Assembly: GCA_027051095.1 (NCBI GenBank)
Contig: JALUAM010000057.1
Span: forward strand, 1-38,022
Direction of reading: 5' to 3'
DNA: 38,022 bases
DNA from: Acidilobaceae archaeon
Lineage (GTDB): Archaea > Thermoproteota > Thermoprotei_A > Sulfolobales > Acidilobaceae
Made by a program: the position numbers and the translations under genes. The notes below the pieces were generated by a model. The model was not told the DNA's origin. It made no database searches and saw only the letters and a program-made list of their open reading frames with translations. Position 1 is the first letter of the stretch. Each line of letters begins with the position of its first letter. Below are positions 8,357 through 16,861 of this stretch, in pieces.

Positions 8357-8360
8357 TTAA
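8353..8360 (+). promoter_or_regulatory. TATA-like element of the giant helical-repeat gene
   Basis: TTCTTAAT about 45 nt before ATG 8402. It predicts a start near 8382 and a short leader, and therefore argues against the upstream in-frame ATGs at 8297 and 8360. Confidence 0.35.
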
Positions 8361-8401
8361 TGCGGGGGCTAGCGCCCAGTAGGAACCCCCGGGGGCCTGG
8401 G

Positions 8402-11400
8402 ATGAGAGGCTTGAGGGTTCAGGCCCTGCGCAGGCTGGCGGCTCTAGCACTGCTAGCCGTGGTAGCAGCGAGCATAATGCCGTATACTCCCTACCAGCCG
8501 GCTCTGGCGCAGGAGGACGTGGAGGATCCTAGAGCCAGGCTGGCACTGCTGCAGCTCGTCTTGAGGAATATAGTGGATGCTGCCCCCTTCTCGGTCGAGG
8601 TCCTCTCTGAGAGCGAGAGAGAGCTGCTGGACCAGATACTGGCACTCGACGTGGATGCAGTCAGCAGCGAAGAAGCGTCTCGGCTGGCCGCCGCGGCTGA
8701 AGGGCTTCTAGAAAAGCTGGGAGAGGCTGTAGCCGCGGCGTCCGACTCGCAGGAGGTCAAAGCCAGGCTGGCTAAGGCCGTGCTGGAGAGGGCTGCAAGT
8801 GTGGTGGAGGCGATAGCAGAGGCTAGAGGAGTGGAGGAGCTGAGGCAGGTTGCAGAGGCTCTTAGGAGAGCGGCGGAGGGCGACTTTGCCGCGGCTTTTA
8901 AAGCCCTGGCTGAGGCTGAGGCTGCCGTGACTGCTACAGCCGGTGAGGCGGTAGCTGAGACCGTCGCCTCCGTCGCCTTGGAAGGCGCGGCAGCCGACGA
9001 CCCGCTGGAGGCCCTAGTAGCGGCTAAGAGCCAGGTTGAACGGGCGGCTGAGGTCTTAAGGGAGGTTAAAGAGGAGCTGGAGGAGGCGGGCGTTGAGGAG
9101 GCCCTGATAGGCATAGAGACCGCTATGACTGTGCTAGAGGCGGCTAAGGCGGGTATAGAGGCGGCTGTCGCAGCCCTGGAAAGCGGCTCAGCGGCGGGCG
9201 CGGAGGACGCTCTCAGGTCGAGCGTCGAGGAGGCAGTCTCCAGGGTAAAGGCTGAGATCGACGAGGTCAGGGCGGAGCTGGAGGCGATCAGGGAGATTGT
9301 TGAGTCCGACCCAGGAAGGGATGGGGCCGCTCTCAGGCTCCTAGAAAGGGCGGAGGAGCTGCTTGCAGAGGCCGAGGACCTAGTAGCCGAGGCCGAAGAG
9401 GCCCTCTCTGAGGGCGAGTACGCGGAAGCCCTGAGGCTAGTAGGGAGGGCGGAGGGCCTTGTAAAGGCCGCGAGGGAGCTGGTTGACGCCGCAAGCGAGG
9501 TGGTGAGCCCTAAGGGCAGGGAGAGAGGCCTGGAGGACGAGATAGAGGCTCTCAGGTCCAAGGCTTCGGCCCTTCAGGAGGCAGCGGCTGAGGCCTCATC
9601 TAGAGCCCGGGAGCTGGGAGCGTCAAGCGCCGAGGAGCTGGCAGCTCAGGCCGAGAGCCTGGTTTCAGAGGCTTTGCGGCTGCTGGAGGAGGCGGAGGCC
9701 GCGATAGAAGAGGGTAGGCTTGACGAGGCGGAAGATATTGTGGATAGCGCGGAGGAGCTGCTGGACCAGGCCGAGGACCTCCTCGAGTCGGCCAAGGCGG
9801 TGCTGGACGTGCACGAGGAGTCGGCCAGGAGGGCTGAGAGGCTGATAGAGGCTGCGAGAAGGCTCCTAGAGAGGGCTAGGGATGCTGTCGGGCGGGCCAT
9901 AGAGGCCGGAGCCGAGGAGTCGCCGGAGGCGTCCGAGGTCCTAGCTGAGGCGAGGGGGCTGCTCAGCGAGGCTGAGAGCCTGCTTAATGCTGCGGTCGAC
10001 GCTCTAGAGGCGGGCAGGCCCGGCGACGCACTGAGGCTCGCGGAGGAGGCGTACGAGACCGCTAGGGAGGCGTTCGAGAAGGCGCTTGAGGCTGCCAGGG
10101 CTGCAAGGCTGGGCACTGCTGCTAGAGAGGCCGAGCTATCGGGCAAGATAGCCGCGCTGCAGGGATACGCTGTAGACCTCAAGTCTCTTGCTGAGATAGC
10201 TATAGGCGCTGGCGACCCGGGAGTCCAAGGCAGGCTAAGGGCAGCCCTGGCTATGATAGACTCGGCCGTCTCATTCCTTGAGAGGGCCGCCGAGGCGCTC
10301 AGCGAGGGGAGGATCGTCGAGGCCGAGCAGCTCGTCGAGAGAGCCGAGGATATGATTGAGGAGGCTAGGAGCGTGATATACGAAGTCCTCGAGGATGAGG
10401 GTGACGCAGAGGCGGCCATAGCGTGGGCCGAAGGGAGGCTTTCCAGGCTCGAGGCTAGGCTAGCTGAGCTAAAGAACACGGCCGGGCAAGACGGTGATGT
10501 AGCGGAGTTACTGGAGGAGGCAGAGGAGCTACTTGCCAGAGCCTCCGAGAGCCTTGATGCAGCCAGGAGCGCCCTAGAGGAGGGTGACGAGGCCGCGGCG
10601 CTGGAGTACGTAGTAGAGGCTCTAATGGCTATGGATGAGGCCCTCGAGGCTATGGTCTCAGCCGCCATACAGATGGAAGCCGCTGAAAGGCTAGAGGCTG
10701 AGCAGCTCCTAGACGAGGCTGAGGAGCTGCTCGAGGAGATAACGTATCTGAGGGAGGAGGCCTATGAAGTGCTGGACTATATAGAGGAGGAGGGCCTGGA
10801 CGGCGAGATTAGGAGCCTAATAGAGGAGGCGCTCTCCACGCTAGACACTGCCGAGGAGATCGTTTACAGGGCTATCGAGCTTGCGGAGGATGGCGACCTA
10901 GATGCTGCTAGGGAGATGCTCGAGGAGGCGTTGGCGCTTGTGAGGCAGGCCGAGGAGGCGATAGCGAGGGCGGATGAGCTTGCAGAGGAGCTCTCAGAAG
11001 AGGTAGAGGACATTGTAGAGCTTGCGGATGAGCTTGCAGAGGAGGCCAGGGAGATCGTGGAGGAAGCTGCAGAGGTGAAGGCTAAGGCTGAAGAGCTGGG
11101 TGTAGAGGAGGCGGTTCAGCTGGCCGCTAGGGCCGGCGAGCTGGCGCAGGAGGCGCTCAGCCTCGCCGAGGAGGCTATGGAGGCTGCTAGGGGCGGCGAG
11201 CTGGAGAGGGCCAGGGAGGCCTTGGAGGCTGCCGAGGCCAGGGTATCCGAGGCTAGGAAGCTGCTCTCGAAGGCCGAGCATCTGATAGAGGAGGCTATTA
11301 GCGAGATAGAAGAGGGCATAAGAGAGGAGGCTCTGGAGGTCAAGGGCGAGGCCGAGGCTCTGCGAGCTAGGATCGAGGAGCTGAGAGCTAGAGCCGAGGA

Positions 11401-13174
11401 CCTCGGAGCTGATGAGGCGCTTGAGCTACTTGAAGAAGCCTTGAGGCTTGTTGAGAGGGCTCTGCAGCTGGCTGAGGAGGCTGTGAGTAAAGCTGATGAG
11501 GGAGACGTCGACGCCGCCAGGGATGCCCTCGAGGAGGCTAAACAGCTGCTGGATAGGGCCGAGGACCTAGTGGAGAGGGCTGTTGACGCCCTCGAGGAGG
11601 CCGAGGAGGCTAGGGGCGTTGAAGAAGAAATCAAGGAGCTGGAGGAGGAGCTGGCCGAGCTGAAGGCTAGGGCCGAGGACCTTAGAGCTAGGGCCGAGGA
11701 GGCAGGAGCTGTCGATGCCCTCGAGCTGGTCGAGGAGGCTCTAGCGCTGGTTGAGGAAGCCTACTCGAAGCTCGAGGAGGCTAGGGCTGCGCTGGGCGAG
11801 GGCGACGTGGAGAGGGCAGAGGAGCTAGTCGAGAGGGCCAGGGAGCTTGCTAGCAGAGCCGAAGACCTCTTAGACGAGGCTGAAGAGGCCATAAGGGAGT
11901 ATATGGAGGAGGCGGAGGAGCTGAGGGGAGAGATAGGAGAGCTTAGGTCGAGGGCTGAGGAGCTGAGAAGCGAGGCGGAGCAGGTGATAGAAGAGGCTAG
12001 GGAGGTAGGCGACCCGACTGCAGAGGACCTTGCAGCAAGGGCCCTCGAGGCTATAGACGAGGCTCTGGCGAGGCTGGACGAGGCCGAGCAGCTAATCGAC
12101 GAGGGTAGAATCGAGGAGGCGGAGGAGGCCGTGGAGCAGGCTGAGAGGCTCCTAGACCAGGCTGAGAGGCTGCTGGAGGAGGCCTATGAGAGGCTTAGGA
12201 GCGCCGTGGAGGGCCTGAGAGGCGAGATTGAGGAGCTGTATAGGAAAGCTGAGGCCTTGAGGAGGGCTGCCGAGGAGCTATTGGAGAAGGCGAGGAGCCT
12301 AGGAGACTCTGAGGCCGAGGAGGCGCTTAGAGAGGCTCTGGGCATGATAGAGGACGCCCTGACAGCTCTAGAGGAGGCCGAGGGCGCCCTGGAGTCGGGA
12401 GACTACGACAGGGCCAGGGCCCTGGTCGAGGAGGCTGAGGAGCTGCTAGACTCCGCCGAGGAGATTATAGAGGAGGTCGCGGAGAGGCTCAGGGAGGCCG
12501 AGGGCAGGGCTAGGGAGTCGATAGAGAAGGCCATCGAGGAGCTCTCCGAGATGGCGGCGGAGCTGAGGGCAGAGGCCGAGGACCTACTCCAGGAGGCTAG
12601 GGAGAAGGGAGACGATGAGGCGGCTAGCCTCCTAGAGGAAGCCATCACCCTGATAGAGGAGGCCGAGTCGCTGCTGGAAGACGCGAGGCAGGCCTTAGAC
12701 CAGGGCGACTACGACGGGGCAAGGAGGCTAGTCGAGGAGGCCAGGGCGAAGCTGATGGAGGCTAAAGCCCTGGTCGAGGAAGCTGAGAGGAAGCTGAGAC
12801 AGGGAGGCGAGCCGGGCCAGCCCGGGGCGGACGAGTTGCGGGCTAGGATCGAGGAGCTAATGGCTAGGGCCGAGGAGTTGATGGAGGAGGCCAGGGAGGT
12901 CCTGAGGGAGGCTCAGAGGCAGGGCAACGAGGAGGCCGCGGAGCTGGCAAGGCAGGCTATGGACAAGATCTCCGAGGCCATGGAGAAGCTCGCCGAAGCG
13001 CTGCGAGCCCTGGAGTCCGGCGAGATGGATAAGGCAAAGGCCCTGGTCGAGGAAGCTGAGAAGCTGCTGGCAGAGGCAGAGGACCTCCTAGAGGAGGCCA
13101 AGGAGAAGCTCGAGGAGGGAGGCGGCCCTGGCAGGCCCCAGGATAGGCCCTCGAGAGCCGTAGTAGCCGCTTAG
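8402..13174 (+). CDS. Giant secreted all-helical repeat protein (about 15 units of ~100 residues)
   Basis: About 1590 residues, not recognised as a named family. It begins with a signal peptide (MRGLRVQALRRLAALALLAVVAAS, cleavage probably near ALAQED) and is then almost wholly Glu/Ala/Leu/Arg helix without Cys and with few aromatics. Turn motifs of the form (E/D/S)G(D/E/R)xxxA...LV recur at about nt 8877, 9182, 9410, 9710, 10010, 10304, 10580, 10889, 11192, 11498, 11798, 12101, 12395, 12701 and 13016, mostly every 92-105 residues. A second turn (LGDxEA..LLEEA) falls between them, so each unit looks like three helices of 30-35 residues, as in spectrin-like bundles. The last residues are Gly/Pro-rich (EGGGPGRPQDRPSR), with no membrane anchor. 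Upstream ATG 8297 is in frame but precedes the promoter. A surface stalk or S-layer-associated role is inferred only. Confidence 0.85.
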   Translation: MRGLRVQALRRLAALALLAVVAASIMPYTPYQPALAQEDVEDPRARLALLQLVLRNIVDAAPFSVEVLSESERELLDQILALDVDAVSSEEASRLAAAAEGLLEKLGEAVAAASDSQEVKARLAKAVLERAASVVEAIAEARGVEELRQVAEALRRAAEGDFAAAFKALAEAEAAVTATAGEAVAETVASVALEGAAADDPLEALVAAKSQVERAAEVLREVKEELEEAGVEEALIGIETAMTVLEAAKAGIEAAVAALESGSAAGAEDALRSSVEEAVSRVKAEIDEVRAELEAIREIVESDPGRDGAALRLLERAEELLAEAEDLVAEAEEALSEGEYAEALRLVGRAEGLVKAARELVDAASEVVSPKGRERGLEDEIEALRSKASALQEAAAEASSRARELGASSAEELAAQAESLVSEALRLLEEAEAAIEEGRLDEAEDIVDSAEELLDQAEDLLESAKAVLDVHEESARRAERLIEAARRLLERARDAVGRAIEAGAEESPEASEVLAEARGLLSEAESLLNAAVDALEAGRPGDALRLAEEAYETAREAFEKALEAARAARLGTAAREAELSGKIAALQGYAVDLKSLAEIAIGAGDPGVQGRLRAALAMIDSAVSFLERAAEALSEGRIVEAEQLVERAEDMIEEARSVIYEVLEDEGDAEAAIAWAEGRLSRLEARLAELKNTAGQDGDVAELLEEAEELLARASESLDAARSALEEGDEAAALEYVVEALMAMDEALEAMVSAAIQMEAAERLEAEQLLDEAEELLEEITYLREEAYEVLDYIEEEGLDGEIRSLIEEALSTLDTAEEIVYRAIELAEDGDLDAAREMLEEALALVRQAEEAIARADELAEELSEEVEDIVELADELAEEAREIVEEAAEVKAKAEELGVEEAVQLAARAGELAQEALSLAEEAMEAARGGELERAREALEAAEARVSEARKLLSKAEHLIEEAISEIEEGIREEALEVKGEAEALRARIEELRARAEDLGADEALELLEEALRLVERALQLAEEAVSKADEGDVDAARDALEEAKQLLDRAEDLVERAVDALEEAEEARGVEEEIKELEEELAELKARAEDLRARAEEAGAVDALELVEEALALVEEAYSKLEEARAALGEGDVERAEELVERARELASRAEDLLDEAEEAIREYMEEAEELRGEIGELRSRAEELRSEAEQVIEEAREVGDPTAEDLAARALEAIDEALARLDEAEQLIDEGRIEEAEEAVEQAERLLDQAERLLEEAYERLRSAVEGLRGEIEELYRKAEALRRAAEELLEKARSLGDSEAEEALREALGMIEDALTALEEAEGALESGDYDRARALVEEAEELLDSAEEIIEEVAERLREAEGRARESIEKAIEELSEMAAELRAEAEDLLQEAREKGDDEAASLLEEAITLIEEAESLLEDARQALDQGDYDGARRLVEEARAKLMEAKALVEEAERKLRQGGEPGQPGADELRARIEELMARAEELMEEAREVLREAQRQGNEEAAELARQAMDKISEAMEKLAEALRALESGEMDKAKALVEEAEKLLAEAEDLLEEAKEKLEEGGGPGRPQDRPSRAVVAA

Positions 13175-13242
13175 CAGTGAGCCCGTCTAATCCGCCTGGA
13201 TCGAAAGAATAACGCGGGTCCCAACAGCGCTAAATAACGCCT

Positions 13243-13266
13243 TTCCCCCTTTCTTTTAATTTAAAC
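13243..13266 (+). terminator. T-rich transcription terminator after the giant repeat gene
   Basis: CTTTCCCCCTTTCTTTTAAT lies about 70 nt after the stop. Pyrimidine/T-rich tracts are the usual archaeal intrinsic terminators. It separates this gene from the suf promoter. Confidence 0.5.
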
Positions 13267-13270
13267 TCCT

Positions 13271-13287
13271 GGGAAACTCTGTTTCCC
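13271..13287. promoter_or_regulatory. Perfect inverted repeat upstream of sufC
   Basis: GGGAAAC-TCT-GTTTCCC, 7-bp arms with a 3-nt spacer. It may be a terminator-like hairpin for the upstream gene or an extra suf control site. A further 12-bp palindrome, CAGCCATGGCTG, follows at 13296-13307. Confidence 0.4.
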
Positions 13288-13335
13288 GAGGCCGGCAGCC
13301 ATGGCTGGGCCCTCACTTATTAACTCCAGAATCCT

Positions 13336-13359
13336 CTCCTTTAACCCGGGTTAAAGGAG
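13336..13359. promoter_or_regulatory. 24-bp perfect palindrome over the sufC promoter (candidate suf operator)
   Basis: Perfect palindrome with core CTTTAAC-CCGG-GTTAAAG. The left arm CTTTAAC (13339-13345) is centred 28 nt before the sufC ATG, so it can serve as the TATA box, and the right arm overlaps the AAAGGAGG ribosome binding site. The same arms occur in front of sufB. Confidence 0.7.
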
Positions 13360-13369
13360 GCGGTGTGGA

Positions 13370-14146
13370 ATGGGCCTGGAGGTTGTGAACCTGACGGCCA
13401 AGGTCGGCGATAAGATTGTTCTCAGGAATGTGAGTCTGAAGGTGGATTATGGCGCTGTGCACGTGATTATGGGCCCCAACGGGAGCGGCAAGAGTAGCCT
13501 GGCCTACGTCATAATGGGCAGGCCCATATATGAGGTGCTGGAAGGCGACATACTGCTTGACGGTGAGAGCATAAAGGACCTGCCTACCGAAGAGAGGGCG
13601 CTTAAGGGCATCTTCCTGGCCCAGCAGGACCCGCCGCAGGTGCCCGGTGTTAGGCTGAGCAGCCTCATAATAACGTTTACCAATAAGAAGCTGGGCGCTA
13701 AGGACCTTACGAGGCCCAAGGACCCGAGCGTGATCAAGAGGATGTACGAGGTTGCGACTAAGCTCGGCCTCCCGAGGGAGATACTGCAGAGGGAGGTTAA
13801 CGTTGGCTTCAGCGGCGGCGAGAAGAAGAGGAGCGAGATACTCCAGGCAATGCTCTTCGACGCCAAGATAGTGATATTCGACGAGCCCGACTCGGGCCTG
13901 GACATAGACGGTCTGAGGATAGTAGCGGATTACATCAAGTCCCTGAGGGACGCCGGCAAGGGTGTAATGCTGATCACCCACTACGCGAGGCTTCTCAATT
14001 ACGTGAAGCCCGACAAGGTCACTGTGCTACTGGACGGTAAGGTGGCCGCCACGGGAGGCCCCGAGCTAGCCCAGCTGGTCGAGGAGAAGGGCTATGCTTA
14101 TCTCAGAGCTAAGATTGCTAAGGGTGGTGGAAGTACCGGTGTTTAA
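13370..14146 (+). CDS. sufC: Fe-S cluster assembly ATPase SufC
   Basis: Cytosolic ABC-type ATPase of the SufBCD scaffold for Fe-S cluster assembly. In 258 residues it has Walker A GPNGSGKS (35-42), the Q-loop around Gln85-Gln86, the signature FSGGEKKR (147-154), Walker B IVIFDEPDSGLD (167-178, catalytic Glu172) and H-loop His204. SGGEKKR and DEPDSGLDIDGL are the SufC-specific variants of the ABC motifs. No membrane segments. The ATG start lies 9 nt after GGAGG. First gene of sufC-sufB-sufD; sufB has its own promoter 51 nt downstream, so the three genes are co-regulated but perhaps not on a single transcript. Confidence 0.97.
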   Translation: MGLEVVNLTAKVGDKIVLRNVSLKVDYGAVHVIMGPNGSGKSSLAYVIMGRPIYEVLEGDILLDGESIKDLPTEERALKGIFLAQQDPPQVPGVRLSSLIITFTNKKLGAKDLTRPKDPSVIKRMYEVATKLGLPREILQREVNVGFSGGEKKRSEILQAMLFDAKIVIFDEPDSGLDIDGLRIVADYIKSLRDAGKGVMLITHYARLLNYVKPDKVTVLLDGKVAATGGPELAQLVEEKGYAYLRAKIAKGGGSTGV

Positions 14147-14163
14147 GCCTCCCCGAACAGTAT

Positions 14164-14183
14164 ACTTTAACGCGGGTTAAAGT
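14164..14183. promoter_or_regulatory. Inverted repeat over the sufB promoter (same motif as sufC operator)
   Basis: ACTTTAAC-GCGG-GTTAAAGT with 8-bp arms and a 4-bp spacer. The arms CTTTAAC/GTTAAAG and the spacing match the sufC site. The left arm is centred 30 nt before the sufB ATG, again in TATA position. Confidence 0.7.
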
Positions 14184-14197
14184 GGGGGTGGACCGGT

Positions 14198-15628
14198 ATG
14201 GGCGACATAGTGGAGCTTAAGAGGGAACTCCTCAAGGATGTCGACCTCGCGGAGCAGCTGCTCGGCAGGGAGAGGCCTGTAAAGACGGAGGTCGAGATAA
14301 GGGGTAAGATCACCAGGAGCATGGTTGAGGAGATTAGCAGGATCAAGAAGGAGCCTGACTGGATGAGGAGGCTGAGGCTTAGGAGCCTGGAGCTATTCTA
14401 CAAGCTTCCATGGCCCAAGTGGCTCACGGGCATAGAGGTCCTAGACCTCGACGAGATGGTCTACTATGCTAAGCCTGAGGCGGAGAGGGCTAGCAGCTGG
14501 GACGAGCTGCCCAAGGAGATAAGGGAATACTATGAGAAGCTAGGGCTGCCTGAGCTGGAGGCCAGGTTCCTGGCCGGCCTGGTGGGTGTGTTCGACAGCG
14601 AGACTGTCTACGCCAGGATTAAGAAGTACCTGGAGGAGAAGGGCGTCATAGTCCTGCCGATGGAGGAGGCAGTCCAGAAGTATCCCGACCTGGTCAAGCA
14701 GTACTTCATGAGGGTGTTCCCGCCCAGCGACCACAAGTTCGCGGCCCTTCACGGCGCTCTCTGGAGCGGCGGCACATTCATCTACGTCCCGCCGGGCGTG
14801 AAGATCAGGGAGCCCATAGAGAGCTTCTTCCTGATAGGCAGGAGCGGTGAGGGCCAGTTCGAGCACAGCCTGATAGTGGCCGGTGAGGGCGCATACGTGG
14901 AGTGGATTGAGGGCTGCAGCGCTCCCAGGCTGAGCAGGTTCAGCTTCCACGACGGCATGGTGGAGGCCTATGCCCACAGGAACGCCACCATAAAAATCAT
15001 AACTGTGCAGAACTGGAGCAAGGACGTGATAAACCTGAACAACAAGAGGGCTATAGCGGAGGAGGGCGCCCGCGTTGACTGGGTGGAGGGCAGCATAGGC
15101 AGCAAGATAACCTATGTCTACCCGAGCACCATACTGAAGGGCGACAACAGCGCTACCAGGAGCGCGGTCGTCACCATAGCTAAGGGCCCATACCTCAAGG
15201 ACAGCGGGAGCAAGGTCGTGCACGTGGGCAAGAACACTAGGAGCCAGATAATAAACAAGACGATCAGCGCCGACGGCGGCATAAACGTGTACAGGGGCAT
15301 AGTCAGGGTCGTGAGGGGCGCTAGGAACGCCACCGCCAACGTGGAGTGTGAGTCGCTGATACTGGACGATAAGAGCAAGGCCCACACGTACCCGCACAAC
15401 CAGGTCGACGAGCCCACAGCTAGCGTCAACCACGAGGCCACCACTGGCAGGCTCACAGAGCAGCAGCTGTTCTACCTGACTAGCAGGGGCCTCACCGAGG
15501 ACGAGGCGAAGAGCCTTATAGTGCTGGGCTTCCTTGAGGACGTGCTCAGGGAGCTGCCATTCGAGTACGCTACCGTGCTGACGAAGGTAGTGCAGCTAGA
15601 GTTCAGCGAGTACGGAGCCTTCGGCTAG
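14198..15628 (+). CDS. sufB: Fe-S cluster assembly scaffold protein SufB
   Basis: SufB is the scaffold subunit on which Fe-S clusters form with SufC and SufD. The 476-residue protein has the N-terminal helical part, then the beta-helix core (GALWSGGTFIYVPPGVKI, FEHSLIVAGEGAYVEWIEGCSA). NATANVECESLILDDKSKAHTYP holds Cys384, which aligns by context with the essential sulfur-accepting Cys405 of E. coli SufB. VNHEATTGRL (His412, Glu413) matches the conserved NHEATT motif. Ends with LTEDEAKSLIVLGFLEDVLRELP, the typical C-terminal helices. A GTGGGGGTGG ribosome binding region precedes the ATG. Core gene of the suf cluster. Confidence 0.97.
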   Translation: MGDIVELKRELLKDVDLAEQLLGRERPVKTEVEIRGKITRSMVEEISRIKKEPDWMRRLRLRSLELFYKLPWPKWLTGIEVLDLDEMVYYAKPEAERASSWDELPKEIREYYEKLGLPELEARFLAGLVGVFDSETVYARIKKYLEEKGVIVLPMEEAVQKYPDLVKQYFMRVFPPSDHKFAALHGALWSGGTFIYVPPGVKIREPIESFFLIGRSGEGQFEHSLIVAGEGAYVEWIEGCSAPRLSRFSFHDGMVEAYAHRNATIKIITVQNWSKDVINLNNKRAIAEEGARVDWVEGSIGSKITYVYPSTILKGDNSATRSAVVTIAKGPYLKDSGSKVVHVGKNTRSQIINKTISADGGINVYRGIVRVVRGARNATANVECESLILDDKSKAHTYPHNQVDEPTASVNHEATTGRLTEQQLFYLTSRGLTEDEAKSLIVLGFLEDVLRELPFEYATVLTKVVQLEFSEYGAFG

Positions 15629-15663
15629 CCAGCAGGAACGCGGCGAGCCCAGGGGTGCCGTGG

Positions 15664-16824
15664 ATGGCCGTCCAGGCCTCGAGGGAGGATTATCGCAGGC
15701 TTTTTGAGACCCTCCCCTTCCAGCCCATTGCGGACACGCCGACCGTAAGATATTATACTAACTGGAAGGTCTACGAGGAGCTGTTCGACCTGCCGTATTC
15801 TCAGGCTGAGGATAGACTGCCAGACTTCTTGAAGCTCCCCGAGGCTCCGAGGGTAGTACTCGGTAGGAGCGTCAGAGTCGAGGGCTACGTGCCTAAGGGG
15901 GTCGAGGTTGAGAGCCTAGAGCCGGAGAAGCCTGGCGATGGGTTCAGGCCCTGGAGCCTAATTAAGGTTAACAGCAAGATGCAGGCGTACCACGCCTGGA
16001 GGTGGGATGTGGGGGCTAGAGTTTCCGTTGATCCTGGCGCGGACTTCGGGAGGCTCGTGGTAGTGAGCCTGGGCGGGGACGGATACACGGGCCACCACAT
16101 ACTCATAGATATAGGTGACGGCGCCCGCGGCGAGATAGTGTACATAGACTTCGCGGGCGAGAACAGGGCCCTGAAGACTGTGGTTGTTGAGACCAGGGTT
16201 GGGAGGAAGGCTAACGTGAGGCTAGTGAACGTGGTCCTCCATAGGAGGGAGCACGCGGTATACCTACTCAAGGCGACTGAGATAGGGGACGAGGCCGAGG
16301 TGGACCAGAGGTTCCTCGTGTCAGGGGGGAGGATGACTAGGCTGCAGGAGGACAACATAGTCAAGGGTAGGCTCTCGAAGCTGGACAGCAAGGCCAGCAA
16401 TATAGCCAGGCCGGGCACGTCGACTGATTTCATACTCAGCGCTCTACATTACGGCCCTGAGAGCGAGGGTGTGGTCAGGAGCAGGGGTGTCGTCATAGGC
16501 GACGGCTACCTGGCCCAGAGGGGCGTTGCCATGCTGAACGAGCAGGCTAGGTGGGCGAGCTCGGAGGTCGAGAGCTACGTGTTCCTGCTGAGCGAGAAGG
16601 GCAAGGGATACGCGGTGCCGGTGCTGGAGATACACACCGGCGAGGTCACTAGGGCTGGCCACTCTGCAGCGGTGGCTAGCCTCGGCGAGGACATACTATT
16701 CTACCTGAGGAGCAGGGGCCTGACCGACGAGGAGATAGTCACGCTGGTCATGGAGGGCATAGGAAGATTCTCTGGTGTCATAGAGCTTCTAGACATCCCC
16801 TTCTACAGGCTGGTAAGATTTTAA
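15664..16824 (+). CDS. sufD: Fe-S cluster assembly protein SufD
   Basis: Second beta-helix subunit, pairing with SufB on the SufC dimer. About 386 residues. Its C-terminal half is clearly SufB/SufD-like: LLKATEIGDEAEVDQRFLVSGGRM, VVRSRGVVIGDGYLAQRGVAMLNEQARW, VPVLEIHTGEVTRAGHSAAVASLGEDILFYLRSRGLTDEEIVTLVMEGI. The EIHTGEVTRAGHSA segment corresponds to the ExxxxxxxxxHGA/HSA region of the family. The Cys found in SufB is absent, as usual in SufD. ATG 15664 is preferred because AGGGGTG sits 6 nt upstream; GTG 15655 is also possible. It starts 35 nt after sufB. The 3' end carries the TATA box of the next gene. Confidence 0.93.
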   Translation: MAVQASREDYRRLFETLPFQPIADTPTVRYYTNWKVYEELFDLPYSQAEDRLPDFLKLPEAPRVVLGRSVRVEGYVPKGVEVESLEPEKPGDGFRPWSLIKVNSKMQAYHAWRWDVGARVSVDPGADFGRLVVVSLGGDGYTGHHILIDIGDGARGEIVYIDFAGENRALKTVVVETRVGRKANVRLVNVVLHRREHAVYLLKATEIGDEAEVDQRFLVSGGRMTRLQEDNIVKGRLSKLDSKASNIARPGTSTDFILSALHYGPESEGVVRSRGVVIGDGYLAQRGVAMLNEQARWASSEVESYVFLLSEKGKGYAVPVLEIHTGEVTRAGHSAAVASLGEDILFYLRSRGLTDEEIVTLVMEGIGRFSGVIELLDIPFYRLVRF

Positions 16825-16825
16825 G
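16818..16825 (+). promoter_or_regulatory. TATA box of the crotonase gene
   Basis: ATTTTAAG overlaps the sufD stop codon. It predicts a transcript starting near 16848, exactly at the ATG of a five-codon reading frame that overlaps the crotonase TTG start. Confidence 0.4.
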
Positions 16826-16861
16826 CCCCTCCCGCGGGCTAAGCACCATGGGCGCCTTCCA

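Noticed and set aside
8297-8401. 35-residue N-terminal extension of the giant repeat protein
   Set aside because: It is Pro/Gly/Arg-rich, would bury the signal peptide, and covers the promoter and operator repeats.
8491-12648. Long Ser/Ala-rich open frames on the minus strand opposite the giant repeat gene
   Set aside because: They arise because GAG and GCC/GCT codons read backward as Leu/Ser/Ala. The plus frame has signal peptide and ordered repeats; the minus frames have no promoter and only low-complexity sequence.
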